DNA from: Trichobilharzia szidati
Lineage: Eukaryota; Platyhelminthes; Trematoda; Strigeidida; Schistosomatidae
Direction of reading: 5' to 3'
Length of the DNA: 64,000 nt
NCBI GenBank assembly: GCA_944472155.2
Contig: OX235275.1
Span: 28,200,865-28,264,864, forward strand
Part shown: positions 41,701-44,463 of the stretch, one piece after another
Position numbering within the stretch: the first letter of the stretch is position 1
Layout of the letters: the number at the start of each line of letters is the position of its first letter
Notes under the pieces: model-generated
What the model was told of the DNA's origin: nothing
Databases searched by the model: none
What the model saw: the letters and a program-made list of their open reading frames with translations, nothing else
Made by a program: the position numbers and the translations under genes

Positions 41701-43603
41701 GGGAGGAAATGAAAATCTATGGGCAATCGTGCAGCCAGTTAAAGTGGACTTCAGAGAACAGGGTGAAATTGAAATGTGTTGTTGAAGCCATGTATTGCAC
41801 TAAGAACCCAAGGGGGATAATAATAATAATAAGGCATACATACAAATTCCAATACATCGTGTCAATCGTTCCAGTTCGTTTTTTAATTGTTGATGAACGT
41901 GTTTTAAAGAATACGAAACCATTATGAAGCTATACGTGTACTACTGATCTACTGGTAGCAGTAGATGGGTACCACGTGTATCTGAGGTTGACAGCAGGAC
42001 TTCCCCTGAGGTAGCCTGGCACAACATACACTTAGCTGTAGACACACCTGTGGAAGGTGTTAATAACCTAAAACCAAAAGTTAGTAAGAGCCATTGGATC
42101 TCTACTGCCTCATCCGAACTGATTGACGCAAGAAGACTGATTCCGGCGAGCTCCGATTATGAAGAGGAGCGAAAGCTGCTCAAACGCAAACTAACAAGAA
42201 GTCTGAGACAACAGTAAAAAGTGGTGGGTGACAAAAGCGAAAGAGATGGAAAAGGCATCGGCGATTGGTAACACCAGACAATTATTTAGACTTATCAAGG
42301 AAACAGGTGGTAAAAGGCAAACGATAAGTGAAACAATCTCTGAGAAATATGGCATCATAATTAGCTCCCAGGATAGACGACTGGAACGCTGGAAAGAACA
42401 CTTTGAGGAGCAGTTTAATTGACCCACAGCTACAATTATCTTACCGAACATCCAACACCTCTATGAATGGGATATAGACACAGGTCCTCCTTCCCTAACT
42501 GAGGTTACTAAGGCTGTCACCAATGTGAAAGGAGGCAAAGCAGCAGGACCTGGTGGGATGACTCCAGAGGTACTTAAGTACGGTGGAGACAGTTTACTGT
42601 CTGCGTTAACTGAGGTACTAAGAAGCGTCTGGGAATCAGAGGTAGTCCCGTTGGGTTAGTGTAAGTCATTGATTATCCCGATATACAAGAAGAGAGACAA
42701 GTCATCCTGTGATAATCACAGGAGGATTTGTTTAACTAATATGGTATCTAAATTTCTAGGCCCAATAATCATGCGTAGACTAAGCGGTCCACGGGAGGCA
42801 CAAACACGAAGGGAACCAGGTAGGCTTTAGACCAGGAAGAAGCTGTGTTGATCATATATTCACCCTTCGACAGATTCTGGAACATAGGCATACTTACCCG
42901 CGTCCAACAATCGTGACATTCGATACTGTCAACCGAGAGGTACTATGGCGACGCTTGACTGTAAAGGGAATGCCGAGAAAATGCATTGTACAGACGAAGA
43001 CGCTCACTCTACTCGACCTCATGCAGCCAGGTGAGAGCTTACGGCGAGTTGTCATCCGAACTGGTGACAACTAGTGGCGTCAAGTATGCATTTGTAATGT
43101 TAAGCAATCTGACTGGTTGGTTCAGGGTCATTTGTCTGCGGTATCTATTATTTGCTCTTGCGACGTGAATAGAATTGAAGACGATTCATTTCGATTATGG
43201 GAATTACATTCTACCACAGTGCCCAAGTTTTATTCTTATATCAATGATTCATTTCGATATGTTCCTACACAATAATAACGCAACTAACTGGAGGTTTTGT
43301 TGTTTTTCTTTTCAATTTCTAACAGAAATGCCACCTAGTCCTCCACTGCCAACATCTCAGTCGGGTTCTTATCATTCTGCACTTAGTAATTCTGCAGTTT
43401 CTGTTGGCGTAGGCATAACCTCTGCAACACTCAATCCAGCAGATTGGTCATCACAAGCAATTGGATCGGTTACCACAGAGTCAAGAACATCCACACGAGA
43501 CGCTGCTAACCATCAACAACACTGGGCATGTTCACATTGTACTTTTCACAATCATCCAGCTACTGATGAATGTGAAATGTGTCGTCTTCCTCGAAGTGGA
43601 TGA
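2418..43603 (+). CDS. NPLOC4: NPL4 homologue (p97/VCP cofactor), C-terminal six exons, spliced
   Basis: NPL4 pairs with UFD1 and recruits ubiquitinated substrates to the p97/VCP (Cdc48) unfoldase in ER-associated degradation and related pathways. Exons: 2418-2730, 6086-6259, 13938-14225, 22175-22360, 41203-41515, 43326-43603. All have AG acceptors and GT donors, and the phases join without a break into about 516 residues plus a TGA stop. The order is zf-NPL4 region (CRIRPGC ... GICTKCQP), the NPL4/MPN-like core (VGWIFTDLV, CRLSPDGCFGSKFVT, YQVSNQAMAL, DAPELGYIRE, RPLPVEF), an alpha-helical C-terminal part (NSPIWATVQELA) and a terminal NZF zinc finger. Human NPL4 is about 608 residues, so the N-terminal UBX-like part (roughly 190 residues) is missing from what I recognise; its exons lie upstream or escaped me. 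Introns reach 18.8 kb and are packed with transposons. High confidence in family and exon chain. Confidence 0.93.
3590..3690 (+). repeat. tRNA-derived SINE head
   Basis: ggttgttcagtggtaggtag followed by a B-box-like aggttggatttcc. It is a degenerate tRNA-like promoter, one of five related copies here (also 11565, 20463, 31105, 53848). It is not a functional tRNA: the arms do not pair. Confidence 0.5.
3833..5852 (+). pseudogene. Penelope-like retroelement, RT plus GIY-YIG endonuclease, broken
   Basis: Pieces of one ORF lie in order: N-terminal region (KSDKRNVTVVLGKSDYLDKV), RT fingers (IYGVVKVHKSGYPIRPLVDF), motif A (MVSFDIVSLYTRIP), motif B (GVAMGSPISPV), motif C (WWRYVDDTF), thumb (NTSVYRKPTHSNRYLDF) and GIY-YIG (VYLIPCNDCQVKYIGQTSR). 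Penelope-like elements prime reverse transcription at ends exposed by this endonuclease. Damage: an in-frame TAA at 4460-4462, a frameshift between about 4770 and 4795 just before YVDD, and TAA at 5601-5603 inside the endonuclease domain. An Asn/Asp low-complexity run (about 5206-5275) sits between thumb and endonuclease. The copy lies in the first recognised NPL4 intron. Catalytic motifs are otherwise well kept, so the loss is fairly recent. Confidence 0.9.
6086..6259 (+). CDS. NPLOC4: NPL4 exon: core segment VGWIFTDLV
   Basis: A 58-codon exon in phase 0, bounded by aatag at 6081-6085 and gtaagt at 6260. It encodes LDSVFPKHVAEVAKRIGLQ followed by PVGWIFTDLVAQD, the best conserved stretch of the NPL4 core. 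It follows directly on the EPAQ of the previous exon. Confidence 0.93.
6690..6865 (+). repeat. Decayed hammerhead SINE
   Basis: Shows gttgaaaagagtttcggact, then aggaggaaaatgactgtccag and ggttttcaat, the hammerhead-plus-tail layout with most core bases changed. The stretch 6300-6690 before it shows no recognisable feature. Confidence 0.5.
7210..7232. repeat. (TA)n microsatellite
   Basis: About eleven TA units, directly abutting the left arm of the inverted repeat. Confidence 0.9.
7233..7614. repeat. Left arm of a ~382-bp inverted repeat
   Basis: Nearly perfect reverse complement of 7954-8336. On its minus strand (about 7312-7270) it carries CTGAAGA, a GTTCGG/CCGAAC stem, then GAAA and cgttgg, a hammerhead-like layout with one core change. 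The arms probably are the pseudo-LTRs of a Penelope-like element. Confidence 0.85.
7615..7953 (+). pseudogene. Penelope-like N-terminal ORF fragment in the loop of the inverted repeat
   Basis: The + frame from about 7622 reads SSFELFRNRVKLTKKLCNW, HNHRVFTLRWLQQNAYPKS and VESPDNSSRS before a stop near 7838. This resembles the N-terminal region of Penelope-like ORFs (basic, followed by a short 'cre..ip.gl..k.p' stretch). Its first ~35 bases recur as a direct repeat at about 8389-8419, just beyond the right arm. No RT domain is present. Confidence 0.5.
7954..8336. repeat. Right arm of the ~382-bp inverted repeat
   Basis: Reverse complement of the left arm with few differences (for example ataattatg versus the tatatttg counterpart at the outer end). 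The hammerhead-like motif is on the + strand: CTGAAGA 8256-8262, stem GTTCGG 8264-8269 with CCGAAC 8279-8284, GAAA 8285-8288. Confidence 0.85.
8470..9075 (+). pseudogene. RTE-like non-LTR retrotransposon, 3' end (SR2-like), truncated
   Basis: The frame reads SMNDKFRIFNTNVKSLLLYG, SETWRRVTKNISNS, FINNCLRSILKIRWPER and RRKWRWIGHSLRR, the C-terminal domain found after the RT in RTE-like elements. A frame break near 8900-8950 precedes the tail, which ends aacaataaattaataataa followed by (TA)n. It is 5'-truncated, as usual for target-primed insertions. Confidence 0.75.
9150..9196 (-). ncRNA. Hammerhead-like motif at the 3' end of the Penelope element
   Basis: Minus strand: CTGAAGA (9192-9186), a stem formed by GTTGTCC and GGACGAC around AGAA, then GAAA (9166-9163) and gcttcgc. 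The stem-II fold and GAAA box are intact, but the core reads CUGAAGA instead of CUGAUGA, which would be expected to cripple cleavage. The position, 110-155 bases past the ORF stop, matches where Penelope-like elements are known to carry hammerheads. Confidence 0.45.
9305..11377 (-). CDS. Penelope-like element protein: reverse transcriptase + GIY-YIG endonuclease
   Basis: An uninterrupted frame of 690 codons. RT fingers are near 225-255 (LPRFYGRPKLHKPNIPLRPI), motif A 295-305 (MVSFDVTALYT), motif B 356-366 (KGTPMGSPISG), motif C YVDD at 392-395, thumb with VYRKSTHTDQILNYTS near 450-465, and GIY-YIG at about 587-680 (IYKINCMNCNRHYIGQSGR, then RIRIQEHKSA). All catalytic motifs are present, so the enzyme could be functional. 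The Met chosen by the frame is probably not the true start: an upstream frame (11371-11553) with matching N-terminal sequence overlaps it and is offset by one frame at a run of seven A on the coding strand (11377-11383). It sits antisense in the second recognised NPL4 intron. It belongs to a different subfamily from the copy at 3.8-5.9 kb. Confidence 0.9.
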   Translation of the reverse strand: MVKLMITDAHNRIKKYQHMIRFHKEKVEQTLTPEHLSTLNTAIKILSERHKERRRVVLKGKLAKISKQPLSKAEEQLLQKGLNYNTGDASVTDFCASLESSLKLSKLNEEVQQEIRQCIIPILKQKRHNSQLSTEEQNALKKLKNRKDIVILPADKGRTTVILDTEDYIKKAEDLLKDNNVYQQLTKNPIQTLDNKIRTTLNKLTKSGQITEQDQWRMKSNGPILPRFYGRPKLHKPNIPLRPIVSLPGTPTYNLSKELFRKLNYLTESCDHSINSSIQFLEKIKNIQVEDNEIMVSFDVTALYTSISPKLATETMQQLLYSDENIKTQCSTWIELIKLCLTTYFQFNTQIYEQIKGTPMGSPISGLIAEAVMQRLELIALPIIKPKIWVRYVDDTFVIIKRNDLEYTHKLINNIFEDIKFTREEELDNKIPFLDVLIRRTNTGNLETQVYRKSTHTDQILNYTSNNPVTHKRNCVQTLFKRVQTHCSTPELKRMEEKYLQTVFKKNGYPQNFIKKCLKSNQNTNKEPSSKTTRKFILPYMRNISEITARILKPFDIDIAHKPVKSLNSILCKPKDPTEKGDKINTIYKINCMNCNRHYIGQSGRPLRIRIQEHKSAVKRHDMYSLVSMHIDNYGHQFDWDNVKILDRGNTKSAREFLEAWYSNENAINKHVNIDEIYQLIKSKSGDQKV
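11371..11553 (-). pseudogene. N-terminal extension of the Penelope-like ORF, out of frame
   Basis: Encodes KWEDFAKRQVSTEEQLFFLH, EFLHQQILPASVKYKSSI and GWKLAKQHGKKW, then a stop overlapping the Met of the 690-residue frame. The A7 homopolymer at the junction suggests a one-base indel (or programmed slippage) separating what was one ORF. Confidence 0.55.
11565..11765 (-). repeat. tRNA-derived SINE
   Basis: On the minus strand the head reads gtgcatcagtggttccagtg, with gtagaatactcaccaacc (A-box side) and a B-box-like gagggtacaatcc, followed by a body that ends cgtaaaacgctaagg. The same body occurs at 31105-31300, so this is a ~190-bp family. Confidence 0.55.
11920..12400 (+). repeat. Decayed RTE-like fragment
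   Basis: gatgaggatgtcaaaacc and atcgggg-aagcgaaa correspond to the start of the 8470 copy; gtggtcagtcgtgaaaatgg and aagtgtggaaaa match its end. Frames are destroyed. Confidence 0.4.
12600..13090 (-). pseudogene. Merlin-superfamily (ISXO2-like) DNA transposase relic
   Basis: Minus-strand reading gives IVQIDETVLIKKKCNRAARR, ANQVWVLGIYD, then (after a frame change near 12930) GSTGVLIPIVQRLIMPGTTT, ILTNGGDITSLGYIHHLDN, VDPITGTQTNSFEGFW. This follows the ISXO2/Merlin DDE pattern: first D in IDET, an IxPGT stretch, the NH.v.FvDp.TGa.Tq.iE segment with its E kept. The middle Asp position (normally i.sDxw) reads LTNGG, so the catalytic triad is broken. Merlin elements have been described from schistosomes. 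Terminal inverted repeats were not found. The stretch 13090-13930 holds no gene I recognise; a 98-codon minus frame at 13193-13489 may be further Merlin-related or chance. Confidence 0.7.
13938..14225 (+). CDS. NPLOC4: NPL4 exon: core segment FLSAEECIT to PEVFYA
   Basis: A 96-codon exon in phase 0, bounded by tatatag and gtaggt. It encodes DTFFLSAEECITAAHFQN, CRLSPDGCFGSKFVTVV, FEAYQVSNQAMALEKD and DAPELGYIRETTREQFVPE, all classic NPL4 core motifs. A longer reading frame continues past the donor to about 14318 but is intronic. Confidence 0.93.
14600..14765 (-). repeat. Hammerhead SINE, minus copy of a head-to-head pair
   Basis: Full layout on the minus strand: head ggtcccagtggcttaatggt, B-box-like gttcgaac, hammerhead region, tail. 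The hammerhead core is degraded (ggtgaggag ... aggaagaaacag). Confidence 0.65.
14815..14985 (+). repeat. Hammerhead SINE, plus copy of a head-to-head pair
   Basis: Head agagctcgctttgtaacctg, B-box ggattcgagccc, hammerhead remnant tggtgaagagcctccggcta then ggaagaaacagct, tail with ctcataatgaaattctgt. Inactive core. Confidence 0.65.
15340..15720 (-). repeat. RTE-like fragment, decayed
   Basis: The minus strand matches the C-terminal/tail part shared with 29080, 36545, 45990 and 60060 (ttgttgagcaataggtttct, tccatctccattttct on the + strand). No frame survives. Confidence 0.45.
16560..17360 (+). pseudogene. RTE-like retrotransposon 3' part, decayed
   Basis: Reads IERDVIEHVGHLTYL, RSGLISDEISAWTQKAF and ANIRHL, the same region as the better copy at 39862, then TWPLK, and a tail with ggaggtgtagactgtctggt and ctaagaaccaatag. 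Many stops and gaps. Confidence 0.6.
17400..19190. other. No recognisable gene
   Basis: Intronic sequence of NPL4. A 77-codon minus frame at 17741-17974 has a peculiar Pro/Arg-rich composition but no recognisable motif; the surrounding GC-richer 17.57-18.1 kb may be an old repeat. Nothing else seen. Confidence 0.4.
19200..19450 (+). repeat. Decayed RTE-like fragment
   Basis: gaaatccgtcgatgaggtg, ctaggacatgttttgtgtcc and catctatccataaag follow the RTE order (KSVDE..., LGHVL..., H.S.K). Only short matches remain. Confidence 0.4.
20463..20570 (+). repeat. tRNA-derived SINE head
   Basis: gtgttcgtggttccagggta, gatgctcgccaaccac, then ggtccgactcccagccgatg. Same family as 11565 and 31105. Confidence 0.45.
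21090..21240 (+). repeat. RTE 3' tail fragment
   Basis: aggtgtagactgcctgattg, ggttcctagagatgctaa and ttcaaaatcatctcattg match the end of the RTE ORF and tail seen at 40.5 kb. Confidence 0.45.
21250..21860 (-). pseudogene. RTE-like reverse transcriptase fragment
   Basis: Minus strand: NLYLDVIDFEKAFDSVDRE (RT motif A with the DFxKAFD pattern) near 21820-21770, followed by degraded RT sequence and LEDLQVKTNKLAEKKGK plus KHREDGNDEDNLPTNNN near 21430-21360. Several stops. It abuts the plus-strand tail at 21240. Confidence 0.6.
22175..22360 (+). CDS. NPLOC4: NPL4 exon: core end, ARPLPVEFLLI to GQIQ
   Basis: A 62-codon exon in phase 0, bounded by ttttacag and gtgagt. It encodes KDKYGNRVTRVARPLPVEF, then FPIENRECLGQIQ, matching the end of the NPL4 core. 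The next exon of the family continues immediately after this point and is found 18.8 kb downstream. Confidence 0.92.
22440..23240 (-). pseudogene. RTE-like retrotransposon 3' part
   Basis: A 255-codon minus frame (23135-22368) includes VRSVLLYGCETWPLRAEDMK, FDHRCLRSISRVKWYNKVSN, LHRLRWLGHVLHMPSHRPPR, GGQTKTWHQSIK and MAQNRSQW, the complete C-terminal domain of the RTE ORF2. It is 5'-truncated and its end runs into a 3' UTR with the (ATT)n tract near 22376. It lies antisense just after the NPL4 exon ending at 22360. Confidence 0.75.
23240..23640. repeat. Dispersed repeat shared with 47165-47570
   Basis: Both copies contain acaaaatcttata, ttcagattctggagcccat-like, catgtcca(c/t)cagtccggt and cgcattcac blocks in the same order. 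No coding potential; family unknown to me. Confidence 0.55.
23729..23768. repeat. (TA)n microsatellite, about 20 units
   Basis: Uninterrupted TA run, the longest in the window. Confidence 0.95.
24755..24930 (-). repeat. Hammerhead SINE, decayed
   Basis: Minus strand: the complementary stem-I arms gcactg ... cagtgc are kept (the closing arm partly), but the core reads CTGAAGA and AAAA instead of GAAA. The tRNA-like head lies near 24850-24930. Confidence 0.6.
24980..25130 (-). repeat. SINE of a second hammerhead subfamily
   Basis: The minus strand starts with a B-box-like gggttcaaatctc (about 25095), then gacatgagttccttcaagg, then an intact hammerhead (24999-25043) and a tail ttcctgccgattgcctcc. 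The layout is head, ribozyme, tail, as in the S-alpha SINEs, but the sequence is distinct. Confidence 0.65.
24999..25043 (-). ncRNA. Hammerhead ribozyme, type I, structurally complete
   Basis: A self-cleaving RNA. Reading the minus strand from 25043: stem I arm GCCTTG; core CTGATGA (25037-25031); stem II GTGC-loop CAACTA-GCAC; core GAAA (25016-25013); short palindromic stem III CCTAGG; cleavage triplet GTC; closing stem I arm CAAGGC, a perfect six-pair match to the first arm. Every invariant core base is present. Stem III is so short (about three pairs with a two-base loop, palindromic) that efficient cleavage may need a dimer, as reported for other retroelement hammerheads. It lies in a SINE inside an NPL4 intron, antisense to NPL4. 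Confidence 0.85.
25500..25960 (-). pseudogene. Penelope-like GIY-YIG C-terminal fragment
   Basis: Minus-strand pieces in changing frames: IVCDSCKKSVAHQLG, then KRLRLKRTNALDSATARDLV, DTGDEVDSMKSFKIINKQYN, LFKSAEVTNIERLKPDVF. The order and the (IA)xxLxxTGHxVd ... RLKPdl signature follow the C-terminal end of GIY-YIG-bearing Penelope ORFs. Frameshifts near 25830-25860. Confidence 0.5.
26000..27560. other. No recognisable gene; simple repeats
   Basis: Holds (CA)n near 26363-26380, (GT)n near 26724-26740 and ATT-rich tracts near 26790-26870. A frame at 26994 looked like an exon but does not fit NPL4. Nothing else recognised. Confidence 0.4.
27580..27900 (-). pseudogene. Penelope-like GIY-YIG fragment
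   Basis: Minus strand reads YQFICSCAARYFSRTEHLLF, KRMIEHLLSWLYNDPPAA, then a degraded C-terminus. This is the GIY-YIG core (C.C.a.YigRTer.l..R..EHl..W). It has a stop after about 50 residues. Confidence 0.55.
28290..28640 (+). pseudogene. Penelope-like GIY-YIG fragment
   Basis: STCGHIYVGRTHLSLEVR in one frame, then SIAKNIIETGHTISVYTSFK in another, then FEPPLHVQKQFLIIFNLPW back in the first. The combination matches the GIY-YIG core followed by the IAkHlxxTGH and LcVQKqf...LslPW ending of the same family. At least two frameshifts. Confidence 0.6.
29080..29990 (-). pseudogene. RTE-like retrotransposon fragment, decayed
   Basis: Minus-strand frame near 29550-29320: GRKRVASRRAFPNKPLQSL, INRWLRWLHSENQMVGEKE, comparable to the FINNCLRSIL...RWPER region of the 8470 copy, followed by degraded RT sequence to 29990 (tcttcatcacctccgtcttc on + as at 21.38 kb). 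Same family as 36545. Confidence 0.5.
30255..30880 (+). pseudogene. Penelope-like RT thumb/GIY-YIG fragment
   Basis: Reads MHRNRIFTMSFQRRVLVNTL, then TFPAAVLTVIFYGCTLLLNN, then YQFICSCRAMFIG and IEKLGLCVQKRLAQPL. The YQFICSC element is identical in pattern to 27580-27900, and LCVQKrl is the family ending. Several stops. Confidence 0.5.
31105..31300 (-). repeat. tRNA-derived SINE
   Basis: Head on the minus strand gtgcgttggtggtacagtgg then tagaattctcgctagccacg and ttggatccctggccgacg (A- and B-box-like), body ending near 31110 with the same ccgtaaaa-type sequence as 11565. Best preserved of five copies, but not a foldable tRNA. Confidence 0.6.
31300..32077. other. No recognisable gene
   Basis: Intronic; AT-rich with an ATT tract near 31668-31682 and an (ACT/ATT)n tract at 32060-32081 that is the insertion site of the LTR element. 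Confidence 0.5.
32082..32373 (-). repeat. 3' LTR of the gypsy element
   Basis: Same sequence as 36238-36529 by direct reading over all 292 bases. It contains the last 31 bases of the gag-pol frame. Confidence 0.95.
32343..36212 (-). CDS. Ty3/gypsy Gag-Pol polyprotein
   Basis: A single uninterrupted frame, 1302 codons if counted from its opening at 36251 inside the LTR; the first ATG is at 36212 (numbering below uses the 1302-codon count). Gag ends in a zinc knuckle, C218-C221-H226-C231. Protease active site CLIDTG with D279. RT: VDFRQLNS, VFDLRSGYWQ, and at 577-580 SGDD where (Y)xDD is expected. RNase H: D726, E763, D788. Integrase: zinc site Y935-x3-H939-C969-x2-C972 with Tyr in the usual first His place; DDE residues D1000, D1060, E1096; GPY/F-like module near 1228-1260. 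The frame ends inside the 3' LTR. There is no separate envelope gene and no gag-pol frameshift. Length and order fit a full element; whether SGDD and the altered zinc site allow activity is uncertain. Confidence 0.93.
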   Translation of the reverse strand: MKVLWPQVFEDGDVRTFLRDFEAVAELVGVQEQKAKLVVLGTLLRGRAKAAYDNARELEGEAAWDKVVERLVCEFDSPADRQEALQKFRTLRLGQDGDPLVLAVTLTNHLRRALPTLDEDSREQLLASQFLECVPTDIAHQLQLVDAAQPMDVYEMAKVTRQIMTSHVAPVMSEGQDSKKIEDQIEELKQQMAAMQIRKKTNNRCFACGGTGHWQRSCPKRRQKNLKRYSLPSFSRSRLEVVGLVERGSVYGRLRVNEKEIVCLIDTGAAVSLIGREQCKEIRPCTLAVQTVGGHPLHILGVSDCVVEIGAGKIRYPFIVTSDIRRTILGADFLREVGAVIDMKNRKVVTKHGQFAIHENSEVAEVETTTNVQQEAPRLTTLMSKYAGLFTSDGDPYGYCGKVKHNIPLKDTGKTVFSSRRVPVHLEEEVNRQVREMLNDGIIEEADSPYSSPILLVKKANGKYRFCVDFRQLNSLTEVKQCVMPTVTETLDRLHKSNLFTVFDLRSGYWQIPIAESDRSKTAFTVGQKQYQFKRMPFGLVGAPFTFRRLMTLLLKGLKNVEVSGDDLVVYSETESDHIDHIEAILKRIDDFGLRINKHKSQIAKTTVVLLGYKVGNGEIRPLPEKILTVKTSEVPNSKRKLRQFLGRAAFYSRFVKDFNEIAKPLYTLLSDAKFMCTEEAQQTFERIKELLDGQQMTLKLPAPGKQFTVSTDASDYGIGAVLRQTDGVVEYASRVLTLAEQKYSTVEKECLAIVWALEKWRPYLIGRRFHIETDHKPLQWLKTARDPRGKLSRWMLRLQEYDFTIGHIPGKENVIADYLSRSDNETELPEVAYAVNALEQDPLQLVRHQKSDPTLKTVMQMIREGKEIEMAAENKELKMLLQQKHRLKLNAAGVLTWKDSDGSWVTVIPKSLRRGVIQECYQLAHTGVTRTYDLVSQSAYWPNMRGDIANYVLACPQCQLMKGDRCIRPQLQTIPVTAVGDLWSVDIMGPFPQTASGNQYILMMTEHATRWVNAVAIPDQRAKTVTEAVIRHIVADHGVPKMILTDQGPCFESEEFKTRLEALGIKRIRATPYHPQTNGLTERNNRTLKEWLAAKRGNWETDLPLVLLAHRATVQGTTKKSPFHLMYGRKPRLPVHHKTWPTQQKWNSKRWTNERKQAIQNIQEKRKKDIENYGKKQIKAWKLFEVGDQVKCRERKYTTGSGPGSGKLLPKWEGPYVVTSRRGPVYTIKRGDKEKRVNASLLQRWREECQDEVPEEQQEETSVRRSRRLQERLYNEGASVVSATYNPI
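36238..36529 (-). repeat. 5' LTR of the gypsy element
   Basis: Identical partner of the 3' LTR. The ORF-like translations inside both LTRs are duplicates of each other and are not genes. Confidence 0.95.
36545..37240 (-). pseudogene. RTE-like retrotransposon fragment, decayed
   Basis: Same family and order as 29080-29990 (tagcgtcttggttag, cttgttgccaattctttctc, tgtctaggtagataagtgaa on the + strand). Its end near 36545 abuts the (ACT/ATT)n tract into which the gypsy element inserted. Confidence 0.5.
37430..37545 (-). repeat. Decayed hammerhead SINE
   Basis: gacagatgttttctcgtaat then gtgggactcttcgagagaac, followed by a B-box remnant (gtacccggg side). Core lost. Confidence 0.45.
37570..37900 (-). 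repeat. RTE 3' tail, decayed
   Basis: On the + strand cagttcaagttgccacactc, atgaagcacaaaaaggcaga, ccgaagaccccaatcagcga and cctccccacgtggcttgaac parallel the tail of the minus copy at 22440-22800. Confidence 0.5.
38183..38365 (+). repeat. Hammerhead SINE, near full length
   Basis: tRNA-like head ggtcccactggcttaacggt, ctacgagctcgctttgtaac; B-box side tggtttcaaactccc; hammerhead with CTGATGA (about 38263-38269), GAAA and GTC all present, but extra bases sit between stem II and GAAA (aggctaacgaaa), which would break the core; tail ccggttttccaatggttc. The most complete copy of this family here. Confidence 0.7.
38715..38800 (-). repeat. SINE head, minus copy of a head-to-head pair
   Basis: gtgcacccaccgaaattcga, then caaagcgagctcattagcca and ctaggaccc: head and B-box only, truncated before the ribozyme part. 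Confidence 0.55.
38800..38945 (+). repeat. Hammerhead SINE, plus copy of a head-to-head pair
   Basis: tgtccgaatccctgtggatg, cgttctgatggagagtcctg, aattaggatggaaccacttt, then ccagtactctctgctggttt. Both core boxes mutated. Confidence 0.6.
39425..39600 (-). repeat. Hammerhead SINE, decayed
   Basis: Minus strand keeps stem II and the second box (gagtctcgaaataggacgaa, acaacggtc) but CTGATGA has become ctcaaaaga. Head with B-box ggtttccagttcaattcc follows upstream on that strand. Confidence 0.6.
39862..40800 (+). pseudogene. RTE-like retrotransposon, C-terminal ORF2 part with 3' UTR
   Basis: A 236-codon frame (to 40572) with CKMLLQDWTTSTP, VEVIEHVDHFTYLG-type, DEISARIQKARAAFANLHRL, RRRDIRLSTKGRVYC, SVLLYGGETWPLRAEDMKRL, FDHRCLRSLSRVRWYNKVSN and LHRLRWLGHVLRMPNHRLPR. 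The stop at 40572 falls where related copies continue to MAQNR, so it is a broken end. The 3' UTR runs to about 40800. The RT core is missing (5' truncation). Best-preserved RTE C-terminus in the window. Confidence 0.8.
41203..41515 (+). CDS. NPLOC4: NPL4 exon: C-terminal helical region
   Basis: Bounded by ctatatatag and gtaagt, 104 codons plus one base. It encodes DIPSFARVLHKFG, LTNFHILVWLAGNDTLGLQ and KKWANNSPIWATVQELANA. This corresponds to the region after GETQ in animal NPL4 (DFHSLATYLS ... WATIEQL). It contains a serine-rich insert relative to the vertebrate protein. Joining to the 22360 donor keeps the frame and leaves no gap against the family. Confidence 0.88.
41570..41832 (+). repeat. 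RTE 3' end (8470-type), decayed
   Basis: aagaaaatggaaatggatcg, gtgacatcgcaagccagacc, ttcgagtggaacttgagttg and ttgttgaagccatgtattgc then aagaacccaaggggg and (AAT)n align in order with the end of the 8470-9075 copy. It lies just inside the intron after the NPL4 exon ending 41515. Confidence 0.6.
42000..43170 (+). pseudogene. RTE-like retrotransposon, endonuclease-RT linker and RT, decayed
   Basis: Reads RLIPASSDYEEERKLLKRKL, AKEMEKASAIGNTRQLFRLI, KETGGKRQTISETISEKYG, DRRLERWKEHFEEQFN, then AAGPGGMTPEVLKYGGD, SLIIPIYKKRDKSSCDNHR and VRAYGELSSELVTTSGVKYA. These are the RT fingers and palm of the same family as 39862. In-frame stops at about 42212, 42421 and 42657, and frameshifts after 42780. 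It fills most of the last NPL4 intron. Confidence 0.75.
43326..43603 (+). CDS. NPLOC4: NPL4 terminal exon with NZF zinc finger
   Basis: Bounded by ttctaacag; the split codon G|AA joins it to the previous exon. After a Ser/Pro/Thr-rich linker it ends in a RanBP2/NZF finger: WACSHC, then TFHNHPATDE, then CEMCRLPRSG and TGA. The C-x2-C-x10-C-x2-C spacing is complete. The Thr-Phe pair after the second Cys, which NZF fingers use to bind ubiquitin, is present, so ubiquitin binding is likely retained. Confidence 0.93.
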
Positions 43604-43909
43604 ACCATATTGATTGGCATGCGTGTATTCAATGCATAACACAACAACAGAAGAAAGAAAGAACAGTCTGAATGAAATGAATTATTGTTTTCACTTTGTG
43701 ATTTTTCTTTAAATCATCCTAATGTTTGTATCCTTTAATGATCTTTATGAAATGGAAAATGAAAGGAACCGCCGTCTGTTTATGCGTTTGTTTGCCTGTG
43801 TGTGTGTAAACAACCGATGTCTTTTATTCTTTATGTGAAAAAATACAGATCTTCAGTTGTTTCTTTTTTCATATCTATGTGTCATGGTGTCTTGTTTTGT
43901 TTAGTGAAC

Positions 43910-43915
43910 AATAAA
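43910..43915 (+). terminator. Poly(A) signal AATAAA of the NPL4 gene
   Basis: A canonical AATAAA about 307 bases after the NPL4 stop codon, in unique sequence before the RTE debris starts near 43990. It gives a plausible 3' UTR of roughly 330 bases. Confidence 0.6.
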
Positions 43916-43989
43916 AGTTTACCTAAGGCATTCATGAAAGTCAGTATTAGTAGATTATCAGCGTAAATAATAACGAGTTTGTCTATACT

Positions 43990-44460
43990 CAAACCTATTT
44001 AAAGTGTGACGAAGGTGAATCCGCCAACGTCGCCTAGCTTAAAGACAGGTAGTGAAGCGGTACGGCGTGTTGAAATTGCATTTCAGCTCCAATGAATGAT
44101 TGCTGACAAAATCTCAGCAGGGATACACAAACCGCTCATGTGGAAATTCACCAACCTACGTACGTCATCTCTGGCGTCATTTTATCCAGCTTTCGATGAA
44201 GGAAGGAGGTTCGGATTGCACAGAAGTTCACTCTGTCCTCCTTCATGGCTGGCTGTGAGACTCGGTCACTGAAAGTGGAATATATGAAAAGGTTAGCTGT
44301 CTTTGACCACAGATGTCCCCGTTCTATCTCCCGTGTTAGGTGATATAATATGGAAAGCAATATCAAGATTAGGATGTCGAGTGCTAGGTGAAGAGGGAAA
44401 ATCAATCGATGAGGTTGTGAAGCTGGATGGATTGAGATAGCTAGAACATGGATTACGTAG
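43990..44460 (+). pseudogene. RTE-like C-terminal fragment, decayed
   Basis: tgctgacaaaatctcagcag, ggctgtgagactcggtcact, tttgaccacagatgtccccg and atcccgtgttaggtga-like stretches parallel the 39862 copy. The frame is lost throughout. It lies just after the NPL4 poly(A) site. Confidence 0.55.
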
Positions 44461-44463
44461 TAT